Below, in pieces: positions 8,146 to 16,052 of a stretch of DNA of 64,000 nt. Source of the stretch: Rhodobacterales bacterium. GTDB taxonomy: Bacteria > Pseudomonadota > Alphaproteobacteria > Rhizobiales > Stappiaceae. Each line of letters begins with the position of its first letter. Positions within the stretch are counted from its first letter, which is position 1. The stretch lies in the NCBI GenBank assembly GCA_008107755.1, contig VIRH01000058.1:496001-560000 (forward strand), given 5' to 3'. A program made the translations under genes and the position numbers. The notes beneath the pieces are model-generated. The model was given only the letters and a program-made list of their open reading frames with translations, did not search any database and was not told where the DNA came from.

Positions 8146-9456
8146 TCAGACGGACAGCAGGAACAGGGTTATCGACGGGAACAGCACCAGCAGGATCACC
8201 CGCACGATGTCGGACGTGACGAACCACAGAACAGCCGCGTAGGTGTCCTTCATGGGCGTCTCGCGGTCCATCGCGTTGAGGATGAAGAGGTTCATGCCGA
8301 CGGGCGGCGTGATCAGGCCGACTTCCACGACGATCAGCACCAGAATGCCGAACCAGATGGCCACGCTTTCCGGGCTCATGCCGAAATCGAGAACGCTGAT
8401 GACCGGGAAAAAGATCGGGATAGTCAGCAGGATCATCGACAGACTGTCCATCAGACAGCCGAAGATCAGGTAGAAGATCAGGATGAGCGTGAGCACGACG
8501 AAGGGGCTGAACCCCTGGCCGACGACCCAGGCTGACAGTTCCTGCGGAAGCTGGCTAAGGGCGAGGAAACTGTTGTAGAAGCCGGCCCCCAGCACGATGA
8601 AGAAGATCATCGCCGTGCTTATCGCTGTCTGAAAGATGCTGTCCTTGAAGATCTGCCAGGACAGGTTGCCCGAGACCAGCGCAATGACGCCCGTCCCCGC
8701 CGCACCAACGGCAGCGCCTTCAGTCGGCGTGAACCAGCCGAGATAGATGCCGCCGACCACAAGGCCGAAGACGATGAGTACCGGCCAGACATCCATCAGA
8801 GCGCGCATGCGCTCGTCATAGGGCACAGGCTCGCGCGTGCCCGCGGAGCCAGGGTGCAGGCGCACGTAGATCGAGATCGTGATCATGTAGCCGATGGCCG
8901 CCAGGATGCCCGGCACGAATGCCGCCAGGAAAAGCTTGGCGATGTTCTGCTCGGTCAGGATGGCGTAGATCACCAGGATCACGGACGGCGGGATCAGGAT
9001 GCCAAGCGTCCCGCCAGCCGCCAGCGTTGCGGTGGAAAAGCCGCCGGAATATCCGTAGCGACGCAGTTCCGGCAGCGCGACACGGCTCATGGTGGCAGCC
9101 GTTGCCAGCGAGGAACCGCAGATCGCCCCGAAGCCCGCACACGCGCCGACAGCTGCCATGGCGACACCGCCCTTGCGGTGTCCGAGCCAGCTTTCCGCCG
9201 CCTTGAAGAGCGATGCCGACATGCCTGAATGAGTGGCGAACTGCCCCATCAGCAGGAACATGGGAATGATCGTCAGCGAATAGCTGGAGAAGGTCGAATA
9301 GGTTTCGCTCTTCAACTTGGCCAGAAAGATGTTGGGACTTCCGGTCGCGAAATAGAGGCCACCAAGGCCGCACACCATCATGGCAAGACCGATCGGCGCA
9401 CGCAGGAAGATCAGGACGAGGAGGATGGGAAACGAAAGGTATCCCAGTTCAAGCAT
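8146..9456 (-). CDS. TRAP transporter large permease (DctM)
   Basis: A 436-residue membrane protein with about 12-13 hydrophobic segments. It carries DctM family hallmarks: the N-terminal FLRAPIGLAMM segment, GxxCGSSLATAATMSRVALPELRRYGY in the first half, and TPPVGMNLFILNAM near the end. It works with DctQ and DctP to import an organic acid using a sodium gradient. The ATG at 9456 is chosen; a TTG at 9462 overlaps the dctQ stop and is possible. It is the third gene of a dctPQM set that heads the aromatic-CoA operon, so the cargo is probably an aromatic acid such as a hydroxycinnamate (inference; TarPQM of Rhodopseudomonas is a known p-coumarate TRAP system). Confidence 0.93.
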   Translation of the reverse strand: MLELGYLSFPILLVLIFLRAPIGLAMMVCGLGGLYFATGSPNIFLAKLKSETYSTFSSYSLTIIPMFLLMGQFATHSGMSASLFKAAESWLGHRKGGVAMAAVGACAGFGAICGSSLATAATMSRVALPELRRYGYSGGFSTATLAAGGTLGILIPPSVILVIYAILTEQNIAKLFLAAFVPGILAAIGYMITISIYVRLHPGSAGTREPVPYDERMRALMDVWPVLIVFGLVVGGIYLGWFTPTEGAAVGAAGTGVIALVSGNLSWQIFKDSIFQTAISTAMIFFIVLGAGFYNSFLALSQLPQELSAWVVGQGFSPFVVLTLILIFYLIFGCLMDSLSMILLTIPIFFPVISVLDFGMSPESVAIWFGILVLIVVEVGLITPPVGMNLFILNAMDRETPMKDTYAAVLWFVTSDIVRVILLVLFPSITLFLLSV

Positions 9457-9458
9457 GC

Positions 9459-10046
9459 TCAATGGTGGCCCCCTTCGGCTTCAGGCGTGAGCGTTTTTCC
9501 CGACAGGAACTCACTCACGCGCGCCGCGGCACAATAGATGGATACGATCGAGGCGATGACCGCCGCCGAGAGGCTGAGCGCATAGGCCCACCAGACCGGA
9601 AACTGGATCAGAAACGTTGTTTCGCCATAGCGCATCTTGTCTTCCATACCGACGTAGAGCCGCCAGGTAATCAGGAGGATCAACGCGCAGAGGACCACTT
9701 CCCAGAAGGCCTCCAGAAACCGGTTCAGCCAGCGCGGAAAGACGGATGCGAAGATGTCCACCGTGGCATGGCCGCGGTGCAACTGGCAGATCGGCAGAAA
9801 GGCGAAGATGGTGAAGCTTATGCCGGCTTCCACCAGCTCGAAATCACCTGAGACCGGGCCGACGCCCGTTGCGATGAGAGCATCGGCGGCGGCCTGTGAA
9901 ATCGCGGTCAGAAAGTCGGAGTGGCCGAGCGTATTGAGACCGCGCCCCAGCACGCTGACGCAGGTCAGGCCGATCAGAAGCGTCAGAACCAGGCCGCCAA
10001 GGATCGCCATGAAGCGCGCCAGACGCTCCATAAAGGTCAACAGCAT
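9459..10046 (-). CDS. TRAP transporter small permease (DctQ)
   Basis: A 195-residue inner-membrane protein with four predicted transmembrane segments. A central FAFLPICQLHRGHATVDIFAS loop matches the conserved DctQ region between helices 2 and 3. It is somewhat longer than average (usually about 160-180), because of an insertion after helix 1 with a GHSDFLTAISQAAADALIATG stretch. It partners the large permease encoded immediately downstream. It is separated from the binding-protein gene by a stem-loop. Confidence 0.9.
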   Translation of the reverse strand: MLLTFMERLARFMAILGGLVLTLLIGLTCVSVLGRGLNTLGHSDFLTAISQAAADALIATGVGPVSGDFELVEAGISFTIFAFLPICQLHRGHATVDIFASVFPRWLNRFLEAFWEVVLCALILLITWRLYVGMEDKMRYGETTFLIQFPVWWAYALSLSAAVIASIVSIYCAAARVSEFLSGKTLTPEAEGGHH

Positions 10047-10072
10047 GTGAAAATTCCCCGTCAGTTGGAAGC

Positions 10073-10099
10073 CTCTCCGGGAGGCATGCCCCCGGAGAG
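10073..10099 (-). terminator. Stem-loop between dctP and dctQ
   Basis: Nine-base arms CTCTCCGGG and CCCGGAGAG are separated by nine bases. No U-tract follows on the minus strand, so this is more likely a 3' stabiliser or attenuator than a full terminator. It would raise the amount of binding protein relative to the membrane subunits. Confidence 0.65.
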
Positions 10100-10110
10100 A
10101 TGCGTCCTTG

Positions 10111-11154
10111 TCAGTTGGCCATCAGTTCGTTGGCACGCTGACGCAGGGCACCACCGTCGATGCCCTTGGCGTCCATCTCGGACATCCATTCGTCAATGGT
10201 CGACTGCGAGGCCGCTTTCCATTCCTCGGCCTGTTCGGAGGTCAGCTCGATGATGTTGTTGCCCATTTCCACTGCCTGCGCCCGCGGGCCGGCATCATCC
10301 GCCTGCATCTGCTTGCCGGCGAAGGCGGAGAACTCAAGCCCGGAATTGGCGTCGATGACCGCCTTCAGATCGTCCGGCAGGGATTCGTACTTGTCCTTGT
10401 TCATGGCGAAGATGAAGGTGGTCGTGTAGAGCGCCTCATCCGGAAACTCTGTGTGGTTCTTCACCAGCTCGTTGACCTTGAGCGCCCCGACGACTTCCCA
10501 CGGGATGACAGTCGCGTCGACGACACCCTTGCTCAGCGCTTCGGGGATTGCGGGAACGGGCATTCCGACCGGCGTCGCGCCAAGATTGGAGAACAGCTTG
10601 TTGGTGACCCGTGTCGGCGCGCGCAGCTTGACCCCGTTGAGATCGGACAGCTGCTCGATCGGCTTGCTGGAATGAATGACACCTGGTCCGTGAACCCACA
10701 GGCCGAGCGGATGGAAGTCGGCGAAATCCGTATCCATCATGGTTTCTTCGGCGAGCTTCCAATAGGCACGGGACATGGTCTCCGCATCCGTCATCGTGAA
10801 GGGCAGCTCGAACACTTCCGCGCGCGGGAAACGGCCCGGCGTGTAGCCCGAAACGGTCCAGATGATATCGGCAACTCCGTCGATGGCCTGATCGATGAGT
10901 TCCGGCGGCTTGCCGCCAAGCTGCATTGCCGGGTACCGCTCGATCTTGATCCTGCCGTCAGACTCCGCCTCGATCTTGTCCGCCCATGGGTCGAGCACGT
11001 TCTTCGGCACATTGGCCTGCGCGGGCAGGAATTGATGCATGCGCAAGGTCACCTCCGCGGCGAAGGACGCCGAAGCTGCACCAGCCATGCCTATTGCGGA
11101 TACGGTCGCGATCGCGGCAAGCTTCGTCAGCTGCCGCCTGTTCAAGTTGATCAT
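10111..11154 (-). CDS. TRAP transporter substrate-binding protein (DctP)
   Basis: A 347-residue periplasmic solute-binding protein. The N-terminus NRRQLTKLAAIATVSAIG, ending in SFAA, looks like a twin-arginine (Tat) signal rather than a plain Sec signal. The family Arg that clamps the ligand carboxylate is in the LNGVKLRAPTR segment around residue 180, and a GVVDATVIPWEV segment forms the opposite wall. The GGAGGATAAC sequence before the ATG is a strong ribosome-binding site. As first gene of the minus-strand operon, its promoter must lie at 11155-11250, where a MarR-type palindrome is found. An aromatic carboxylate ligand is likely from the downstream genes but cannot be read from the sequence. 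Confidence 0.92.
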   Translation of the reverse strand: MINLNRRQLTKLAAIATVSAIGMAGAASASFAAEVTLRMHQFLPAQANVPKNVLDPWADKIEAESDGRIKIERYPAMQLGGKPPELIDQAIDGVADIIWTVSGYTPGRFPRAEVFELPFTMTDAETMSRAYWKLAEETMMDTDFADFHPLGLWVHGPGVIHSSKPIEQLSDLNGVKLRAPTRVTNKLFSNLGATPVGMPVPAIPEALSKGVVDATVIPWEVVGALKVNELVKNHTEFPDEALYTTTFIFAMNKDKYESLPDDLKAVIDANSGLEFSAFAGKQMQADDAGPRAQAVEMGNNIIELTSEQAEEWKAASQSTIDEWMSEMDAKGIDGGALRQRANELMAN

Positions 11155-11225
11155 GTTATCCTCCCTGATAGATCAACTCTCTCATCCCGGGCAGGCTCCT
11201 CTTCCCGCTTACGTGATGAGCTATA

Positions 11226-11246
11226 ATAGTTATGCACTATAACTAT
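11226..11246. promoter_or_regulatory. Perfect palindrome upstream of the TRAP operon (probable MarR operator)
   Basis: ATAGTTAT and ATAACTAT form a perfect 8-base inverted repeat around 5 bases. On the minus strand a TATTAT -10-like hexamer overlaps one arm, about 70-75 bases before the dctP start. The size and spacing suit a MarR-family dimer, and the only MarR gene nearby is inside this operon. Confidence 0.7.
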
Positions 11247-11437
11247 ATGGGTCGTACTGTCTATACGAAAGTGCAGCATAGCGTAACTGACGCTCCGAGT
11301 GGAATAGAGAGTTCGCGTCTCCCGGCCGATCAGAACCGGAATGACATGTGGAGGCCGGAACGGCAGACATCGCACCCGCTGCCACCTTCGATAAACGAGC
11401 CCGATCACCCCACATGCGGCGAATCGAAAAGCAGCGC

Positions 11438-11574
11438 AGCGTGAATTACGAAGTTCTTTCCGCAGAGGGTGTGACCAAGTCGACAGCCCTTGTGACGGCC
11501 GACTTTTCCGGCACTGGCGAGAGCGCAGCCGGCTGGAGCTGACAGTGCAGCTGTCCTCACTCGAAGAAAACATG
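11438..11574 (+). pseudogene. Remnant of a first SRPBCC/AHSA1 domain with frameshift
   Basis: From about 11444 one frame reads NYEVLSAEGVTKSTALVTAD and continues FSGTGE, which looks like the late strands of an AHSA1-type SRPBCC domain. At about 11522 the match jumps frame (net loss of one base). It continues RSRLELTVQ then leads into MEAGYREGFGAGVDNL, the typical last helix of such a domain. The N-terminal two-thirds of this domain is missing upstream. The fragment runs straight into the intact AHSA1 domain downstream, so the original gene was probably a tandem two-domain protein or two adjacent genes. Confidence 0.6.
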
Positions 11575-12069
11575 GAAGCCGGTTACCGCGAAGGCTTCGG
11601 AGCCGGGGTTGACAATCTTGCCGGAGTGGCCGAACGCACCATGATCCTCCAGCGCGACATCAAGGCTCCGAGATCAGCGGTCTGGGGCGCCTGGATGAAC
11701 CCTGAAACCCTGCCGCAATGGTGGGGGCCGGACGGCTTTTCGTACAGGACCTCCCGGCTTGATCTGAGGTCTGGCGGTGATTGGGTCTTCGACATGACAG
11801 GGCCCGACGGAACGGTCTACCCGAACCATGACATCTATAACGAGGTCCTGCCCGAAGAGCGCTTCGGCTACACCCTGCACTGGGGCGAGAACGGACCCAA
11901 ACACGCCGATGCCTGGGCTTCCTTCGAGGATCTGGGCGGAGCCACCCGCGTGACGCTCGGAATGGTGTTCAGCACGGCTGAAGAATTCCAGACAGCAAAA
12001 GGCTTCGGTGCCGTCGACCTTGGCCATCAGACCCTGGGCAAGCTGGACCGCTTCGTCACGCCTGGGTGA
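11572..12069 (+). CDS. SRPBCC / AHSA1 (Hsp90-activator-like) domain protein, probably 5'-truncated
   Basis: A 165-residue frame from the ATG at 11572. A complete AHSA1/START-like domain begins around residue 24 (MILQRDIKAPRSAVWGAW). It has the hallmark PETLPQWWGPDGF and a later VLPEERFGYTLHW strand. These proteins form a hydrophobic ligand pocket; the function of this clade is unknown. The first 20 residues are the last helix of a preceding, decayed SRPBCC domain, so the natural start has been lost. The ATG at 11572 or 11641 is the best remaining choice; neither has a strong ribosome-binding site. It may be a pseudogene or a surviving half-protein. Confidence 0.65.
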   Translation: MEAGYREGFGAGVDNLAGVAERTMILQRDIKAPRSAVWGAWMNPETLPQWWGPDGFSYRTSRLDLRSGGDWVFDMTGPDGTVYPNHDIYNEVLPEERFGYTLHWGENGPKHADAWASFEDLGGATRVTLGMVFSTAEEFQTAKGFGAVDLGHQTLGKLDRFVTPG

Positions 12070-13797
12070 GATGGCGTGCGACCCCACTATTCCCGGCGTC
12101 CCCTTCGGATATGCCGGGAATGACCGCGACGATCGGCAAGCTCTCCGCTTTCCGGCCCGGCAGCACACACAACATCAACCTGGGGAGCCGTGCCAGCGGC
12201 ATCTCTGACACCGTTGAACTCCGGCCCTGGAGCCAAACCTGGAAGTCATCCCCGACTTGATCGGGGCCCCAATGCCCCTGACTGCACGCCCAAGGCTATC
12301 GTCTACAGCGACAAAGCCGGACGCGCCACGTTTTGTCCCGGACGCTCTGGAATCGAATGGATCCCCGATCAAGTCGGGGATGACCGGCGCGGGGCGGACA
12401 ACTCCCCCACTCAGCCCCGCCCCCCTACCTCATCCTGAGGAGCCGCCTCAGCGGCGTCTCGAAGGATTGGCTGCAGACGCAGGCGCAAGTGGCCCATCCT
12501 TCGAGACAGCGCTCGCGCGCTTCCTCAGGATGAGGTGGTGCGTGTGGTGAGCGCCGTTTCGAGATGAAAGCGAGCAGGGTAAATCGCCTTGCGGTTGGAA
12601 GCTCTTTATCTCCAGAAGAAGTCCTGGAACGTCCTCACGTGCATGGGCATTGGACCACCGCTCAAATCGGGGATTGACCGGCGTGGGGCGGCCGGCTTCA
12701 CGTCTCCCACTCAGCCCTACTACCAACCTCATCCTGAGGAGCCGCCTCAGCGGCGTCTCGAAGGATGGGCTGCAGACGCAGGCGCAAGTGGCCCATCCTT
12801 CGAGACAGCGCTCGCGCGCTTCCTCAGGATGAGGTGGTGCGTGTGGTGAGCGCCGTTTCAAGATGAAAGCGAGCAGCGCTAATCACTTTGCGGATTTGAG
12901 ACTCTCTATCTCCAGAAGAAGTCCTGGAACGTCCTCACGTGCATGGGCATTGGATCACCGCTCAAATCGGGGATGACCGGCGCGGGGCAGCCGGCGCCAC
13001 GTCTCCTACTTAGCCCTACCACCAACCTCATCCTGAGGAGCCGCGGCAGCGGCGTCTCGAAGGATGGGCGGCAGACGCCGAACCAAGTGGCCCATCCTTC
13101 GAGACAGCGCCCGCGCGCTTCCTCAGGATGAGGTGGTGCGTGTGGTGAACGCCGTTTCGAGATGAAAGCGAGCAGGGTCAATCGCTTTGCGGTTTTAAAA
13201 CTCTCTATCTCCGAAAGCACTGCTGGAATGAGCTAAGGCGCGCAGGCACTGGATCGCCGCTCAAATGGCGGATCACCGGCGCGGGGCGGCCGGCTCCACG
13301 TCTCCCACTTAGCCCTACCACCAACCTCATCCTGAGGAGCCGCCTCAGCGGCGTCTCGAAGGATAGGCGGCAGATGCAGGCGCAAGTGGCCCATCCTTCG
13401 AGACAGCGCTCGCGCGCTTCCTCAGGATGTGGTGGTGCGTGTGGTGAGCGCCGTTTCAAGATGAAAGCGAGCAGCGCTAATCACTTTGCGGATTTGAGAC
13501 TCTCTATCTCCAGAAGAAGTCCTGGAACGTCCTCACGTGCATGGGCATTGGATCACCGCTCAAATCGGGGATGACCGGCGCGGGGCAGCCGGCGCCACGT
13601 CTCCTACTTAGCCCTACCACCAACCTCATCCTGAGGAGCCGCGGCAGCGGCGTCTCGAAGGATGGGCGGCAGATGCCGAACCAAGTGGCCCATCCTTCGA
13701 GACAGCGCCCGCGCGCTTCCTCAGGATGAGGTGGTGCGTGTGGTGAACGCCGTTTCGAGATGAAAGCAAGCAGCTTCGCTCTCTTTTTGAAGGACAG
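12070..13797. other. 1.7-kb gene-free stretch filled with repeats
   Basis: No convincing gene on either strand. At 12247-12266 and 12362-12380 there are short palindromes of the CCCCGA(C/T)..(A/G)TCGGGG type common in alphaproteobacterial intergenic DNA. The rest is the 299-base tandem array. Open frames seen here are repeat-encoded and repeat each other (the same peptide recurs every 299 bases), so they are not genes. Confidence 0.8.
12363..13775. repeat. Tandem array, 299-base unit, about 4.7 copies
   Basis: The marker CCTCATCCTGAGGAGCCGC starts at 12428, 12727, 13026, 13325 and 13624, exactly 299 bases apart each time. Each unit holds an inverted-repeat element of about 115 bases (CCTCATCCTGAGG...CCTCAGGATGAGG with inner GTCTCGAAGGAT / ATCCTTCGAGAC arms) and a 180-base linker with TCAAATCGGGGATGACCGG. 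Copies 3 and 5 share GCCGCGGCAGCGGC. Copies 1, 2 and 4 share GCCGCCTCAGCGGC. The linkers after copies 2 and 4 are nearly identical, giving a 598-base higher-order period. Confidence 0.92.
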
Positions 13798-14493
13798 CTA
13801 CCCTTCAAAATATTCCGGTTTCTGCGCACGGATCTGATCGAGGACCGTGCCGATCCGGTCGAGGTGGTCGTGCATGGAGGCTTCGACCCTGTCCTTGGCA
13901 CGCTCGCGCAGGTCCTTGATGAGATTCAGGTGATCATCATAGGCGCGCTGGGCGGCGCCGATGGTGAGCGAAATGAAGCGCACACGATCCATATGAGCCT
14001 TCTGCTCCTTGATCAGGCCCCAGGCGTATTCATGGCCGGCGATCTGGCAGATGCGGCGGTGGAAATCATCGTCGAGCGCGTGGAACAGCTTCTGGTCGTT
14101 TGCGGCGATTGCCGCCTTCTGCTCCTCCAGAAGCTCTTCGAGCCGATCGATTTCCTCATCGGTGATCACGTCCATCGCCGCTTTCCAGCAGGCAATCTCC
14201 AGCGCGATCCTGATAAATTTCGCCTTGTGAACCCCGGCTTCCGAGATCTTGGAGATCACGGTTGCCCGCTGGGGTCGGATCAGCAGGAAGCCGAGCTGGG
14301 ACAGGCGGTAGAAGGCGTCGCGCACCGGCTGGCGCGAGACGTCGAAGGCCTTGGCGACCTCCGCTTCCGAAACGCGCGTGCCGGGCAGCAGCTCCAGGGA
14401 GAGGATCTGCTGATGCAACTCCTCGAAAACCGTGTCCGCGACGGTCGGTATCTTGATCGGTTCGAGCACCTTCAAGGCGCTGCTTTGGGCCAT
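13798..14493 (-). CDS. GntR-family regulator, FCD subfamily (uronate operon candidate repressor)
   Basis: A 231-residue regulator. The N-terminal winged helix contains LLPGTRVSEAEVAKAFDVSRQPVRDAFYRLSQLG, followed by an FCD ligand domain with the conserved D...H metal pattern (DDDFHRRICQIAGH, then a later DHLNLI and HDHL). FCD regulators bind a small organic acid, often a sugar acid, through a metal. It is divergent from uxaC and shares the 92-base gap with it; a perfect 10-base inverted repeat sits there. That makes it the likely local repressor of the uxaC-TRAP-kdu-uxu operon and of itself, probably released by a uronate or a downstream keto-acid. Confidence 0.9.
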   Translation of the reverse strand: MAQSSALKVLEPIKIPTVADTVFEELHQQILSLELLPGTRVSEAEVAKAFDVSRQPVRDAFYRLSQLGFLLIRPQRATVISKISEAGVHKAKFIRIALEIACWKAAMDVITDEEIDRLEELLEEQKAAIAANDQKLFHALDDDFHRRICQIAGHEYAWGLIKEQKAHMDRVRFISLTIGAAQRAYDDHLNLIKDLRERAKDRVEASMHDHLDRIGTVLDQIRAQKPEYFEG

Positions 14494-14516
14494 CCGCTTT
14501 CTCTCCGTTGACTCGT

Positions 14517-14544
14517 CTAGTCAACTAGCATATCAGTTGACTAG
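14517..14544. promoter_or_regulatory. Probable GntR operator between gntR and uxaC
   Basis: CTAGTCAACT and AGTTGACTAG form a perfect 10-base inverted repeat with an 8-base spacer. It sits midway in the divergent gntR-uxaC gap, 42 bases before the uxaC start. The core GTCAAC/GTTGAC-type half-sites suit an FCD-type GntR dimer. Confidence 0.75.
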
Positions 14545-14585
14545 CCGCAACATTCAGGACACCGGATCGAACGGCGGGAGGAAAA

Positions 14586-16028
14586 ATGACACTGGGACTT
14601 TCACAAGCCAGAGCCGTCGCAAGTGCAACGCTCGACCCCTTCCGGCTGTTTCCAACCGAAAGACGGTCCCGCGACCTGGCAGCCGCGCTCTATGACGGCG
14701 TGAAGGAACTGCCGATCATCAGCCCGCATGGCCATACCGATCCGCGCTGGTTTGCCGAAAATGAGCCTTTCGCCGATCCGGCACAGCTCTTCATCGTCCC
14801 GGACCACTATGTCTTCCGGATGCTCTTCTCCCAGGGCATAGACCTTGCCGAGCTCGGCGTGCCGCGCGCCGACGGCAACCTGACGGAAACAGACAGCCGC
14901 AAGATCTGGCGCGTCTTTGCGGAGAACTATCATCTCTTCCGGGCGACGCCCTCGCGCACGTGGCTCGACCATTCCTTTCACGACCTCTTCGGATGGACGG
15001 AACGGCTTTCGGGCGACAACGCAGATCAGGCCTACGACCATATCGCCGATTGCCTGGCGAGACCGGAGTTTCGCCCGCGTGCACTGTTCGAGAGGTTCAA
15101 CATCGAGGTCATCTCGACGACGGAATCGCCGCTTGATGACCTCAAGTGGCACGCCATGATCCGCGACAGCGACTGGAACGGACGCGTGATCACCGCCTAC
15201 CGTCCGGACGCCGTCGTCGATCCGGACGTTGATGGATTTGCCGCGAACATCGAAGCATTCGGCGCCCTTGCGGCCGAAGACGCCACGACCTGGCACGGCT
15301 ATCTCAACGCTCACAGAAATCGCCGCGCCTATTTCAAGTCCTTCGGGGCGACCTCTTCCGACCACGGCCACCCGAACGCGCGCACGGAAAACCTCTCGGC
15401 GACAACCGCCAGTGAGCTCTTCCAGAAAGCGTTGAAAGGCACATGCACGGCGGAGGAAGCGGATGTCTTTCGGGGACATATGCTGACCGAGATGGCCCGC
15501 ATGAGCCTGGAAGATGGCCTGGTGCTGCAGATCCACCCGGGCAGTTTCCGCAATCACTCCGGCCCAATCCTGCAGGCGTTCGGGCGCGACAAGGGGTTCG
15601 ATATCCCGACACGGACCGATTACGTGCGGGCCCTGAGGCCACTGCTGGAGGCAGTTGGCCTGGAAAAGGATCTCAGCGTCATCCTGTTCACGCTGGACGA
15701 GACAGCCTACGCGCGGGAGCTTGCACCGCTTGCAGGGGTCTATCCGGTTCTGAAGCTCGGCCCGCCCTGGTGGTTCTACGACAGCCCCGAGGGCATGCGC
15801 CGCTTCCGTGAGATGACGACGGAAACCGCCGGTTTCTACAACACGGTCGGCTTCAACGACGACACACGCGCATTCTGTTCGATCCCGGCGCGCCACGACG
15901 TGGCGCGGCGTGTCGACTGTGCCTACCTCGCATCGCTCGTGACATCCGGGAGGTTGGACGAAGACGAGGCTCATGAGGTCGCATACGACCTCACTTACAG
16001 GCTTGCGAAGCAGGCCTATCGGCTCTGA
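14586..16028 (+). CDS. uxaC: Glucuronate isomerase
   Basis: A 480-residue uronate isomerase that converts D-glucuronate to D-fructuronate or D-galacturonate to D-tagaturonate. It has the diagnostic SPHGHTDPRWFAENEPF metal-binding segment near residue 50, the LDDLKWH-type region in the middle, and GPPWWFYDSPEGMRRFRE with the downstream GFNDDTRAFCSIPARHDVARR block of the family. A GGGAGG site 5 bases before the ATG fixes the start. It is the first gene of a plus-strand operon with a TRAP transporter, kduI, kduD, uxuB and uxuA, and divergent from a GntR regulator. Confidence 0.96.
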   Translation: MTLGLSQARAVASATLDPFRLFPTERRSRDLAAALYDGVKELPIISPHGHTDPRWFAENEPFADPAQLFIVPDHYVFRMLFSQGIDLAELGVPRADGNLTETDSRKIWRVFAENYHLFRATPSRTWLDHSFHDLFGWTERLSGDNADQAYDHIADCLARPEFRPRALFERFNIEVISTTESPLDDLKWHAMIRDSDWNGRVITAYRPDAVVDPDVDGFAANIEAFGALAAEDATTWHGYLNAHRNRRAYFKSFGATSSDHGHPNARTENLSATTASELFQKALKGTCTAEEADVFRGHMLTEMARMSLEDGLVLQIHPGSFRNHSGPILQAFGRDKGFDIPTRTDYVRALRPLLEAVGLEKDLSVILFTLDETAYARELAPLAGVYPVLKLGPPWWFYDSPEGMRRFREMTTETAGFYNTVGFNDDTRAFCSIPARHDVARRVDCAYLASLVTSGRLDEDEAHEVAYDLTYRLAKQAYRL

Positions 16029-16052
16029 AGAGCTATTCCAGGGAGGAATGTT

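Noticed and set aside
11151-11573. 140-residue minus-strand frame upstream of the TRAP binding-protein gene
   Set aside because: No family features; it covers the operator and the decayed SRPBCC fragment, which explain the region better.
12448-13459. Small open frames within the tandem array
   Set aside because: The same peptide recurs in every copy; these are products of the repeat and not genes.
12428-13740. Regularly spaced repeats, considered as a CRISPR array
   Set aside because: The units are 299 bases long with highly similar linkers, not short repeats with unique spacers, and there are no cas genes.
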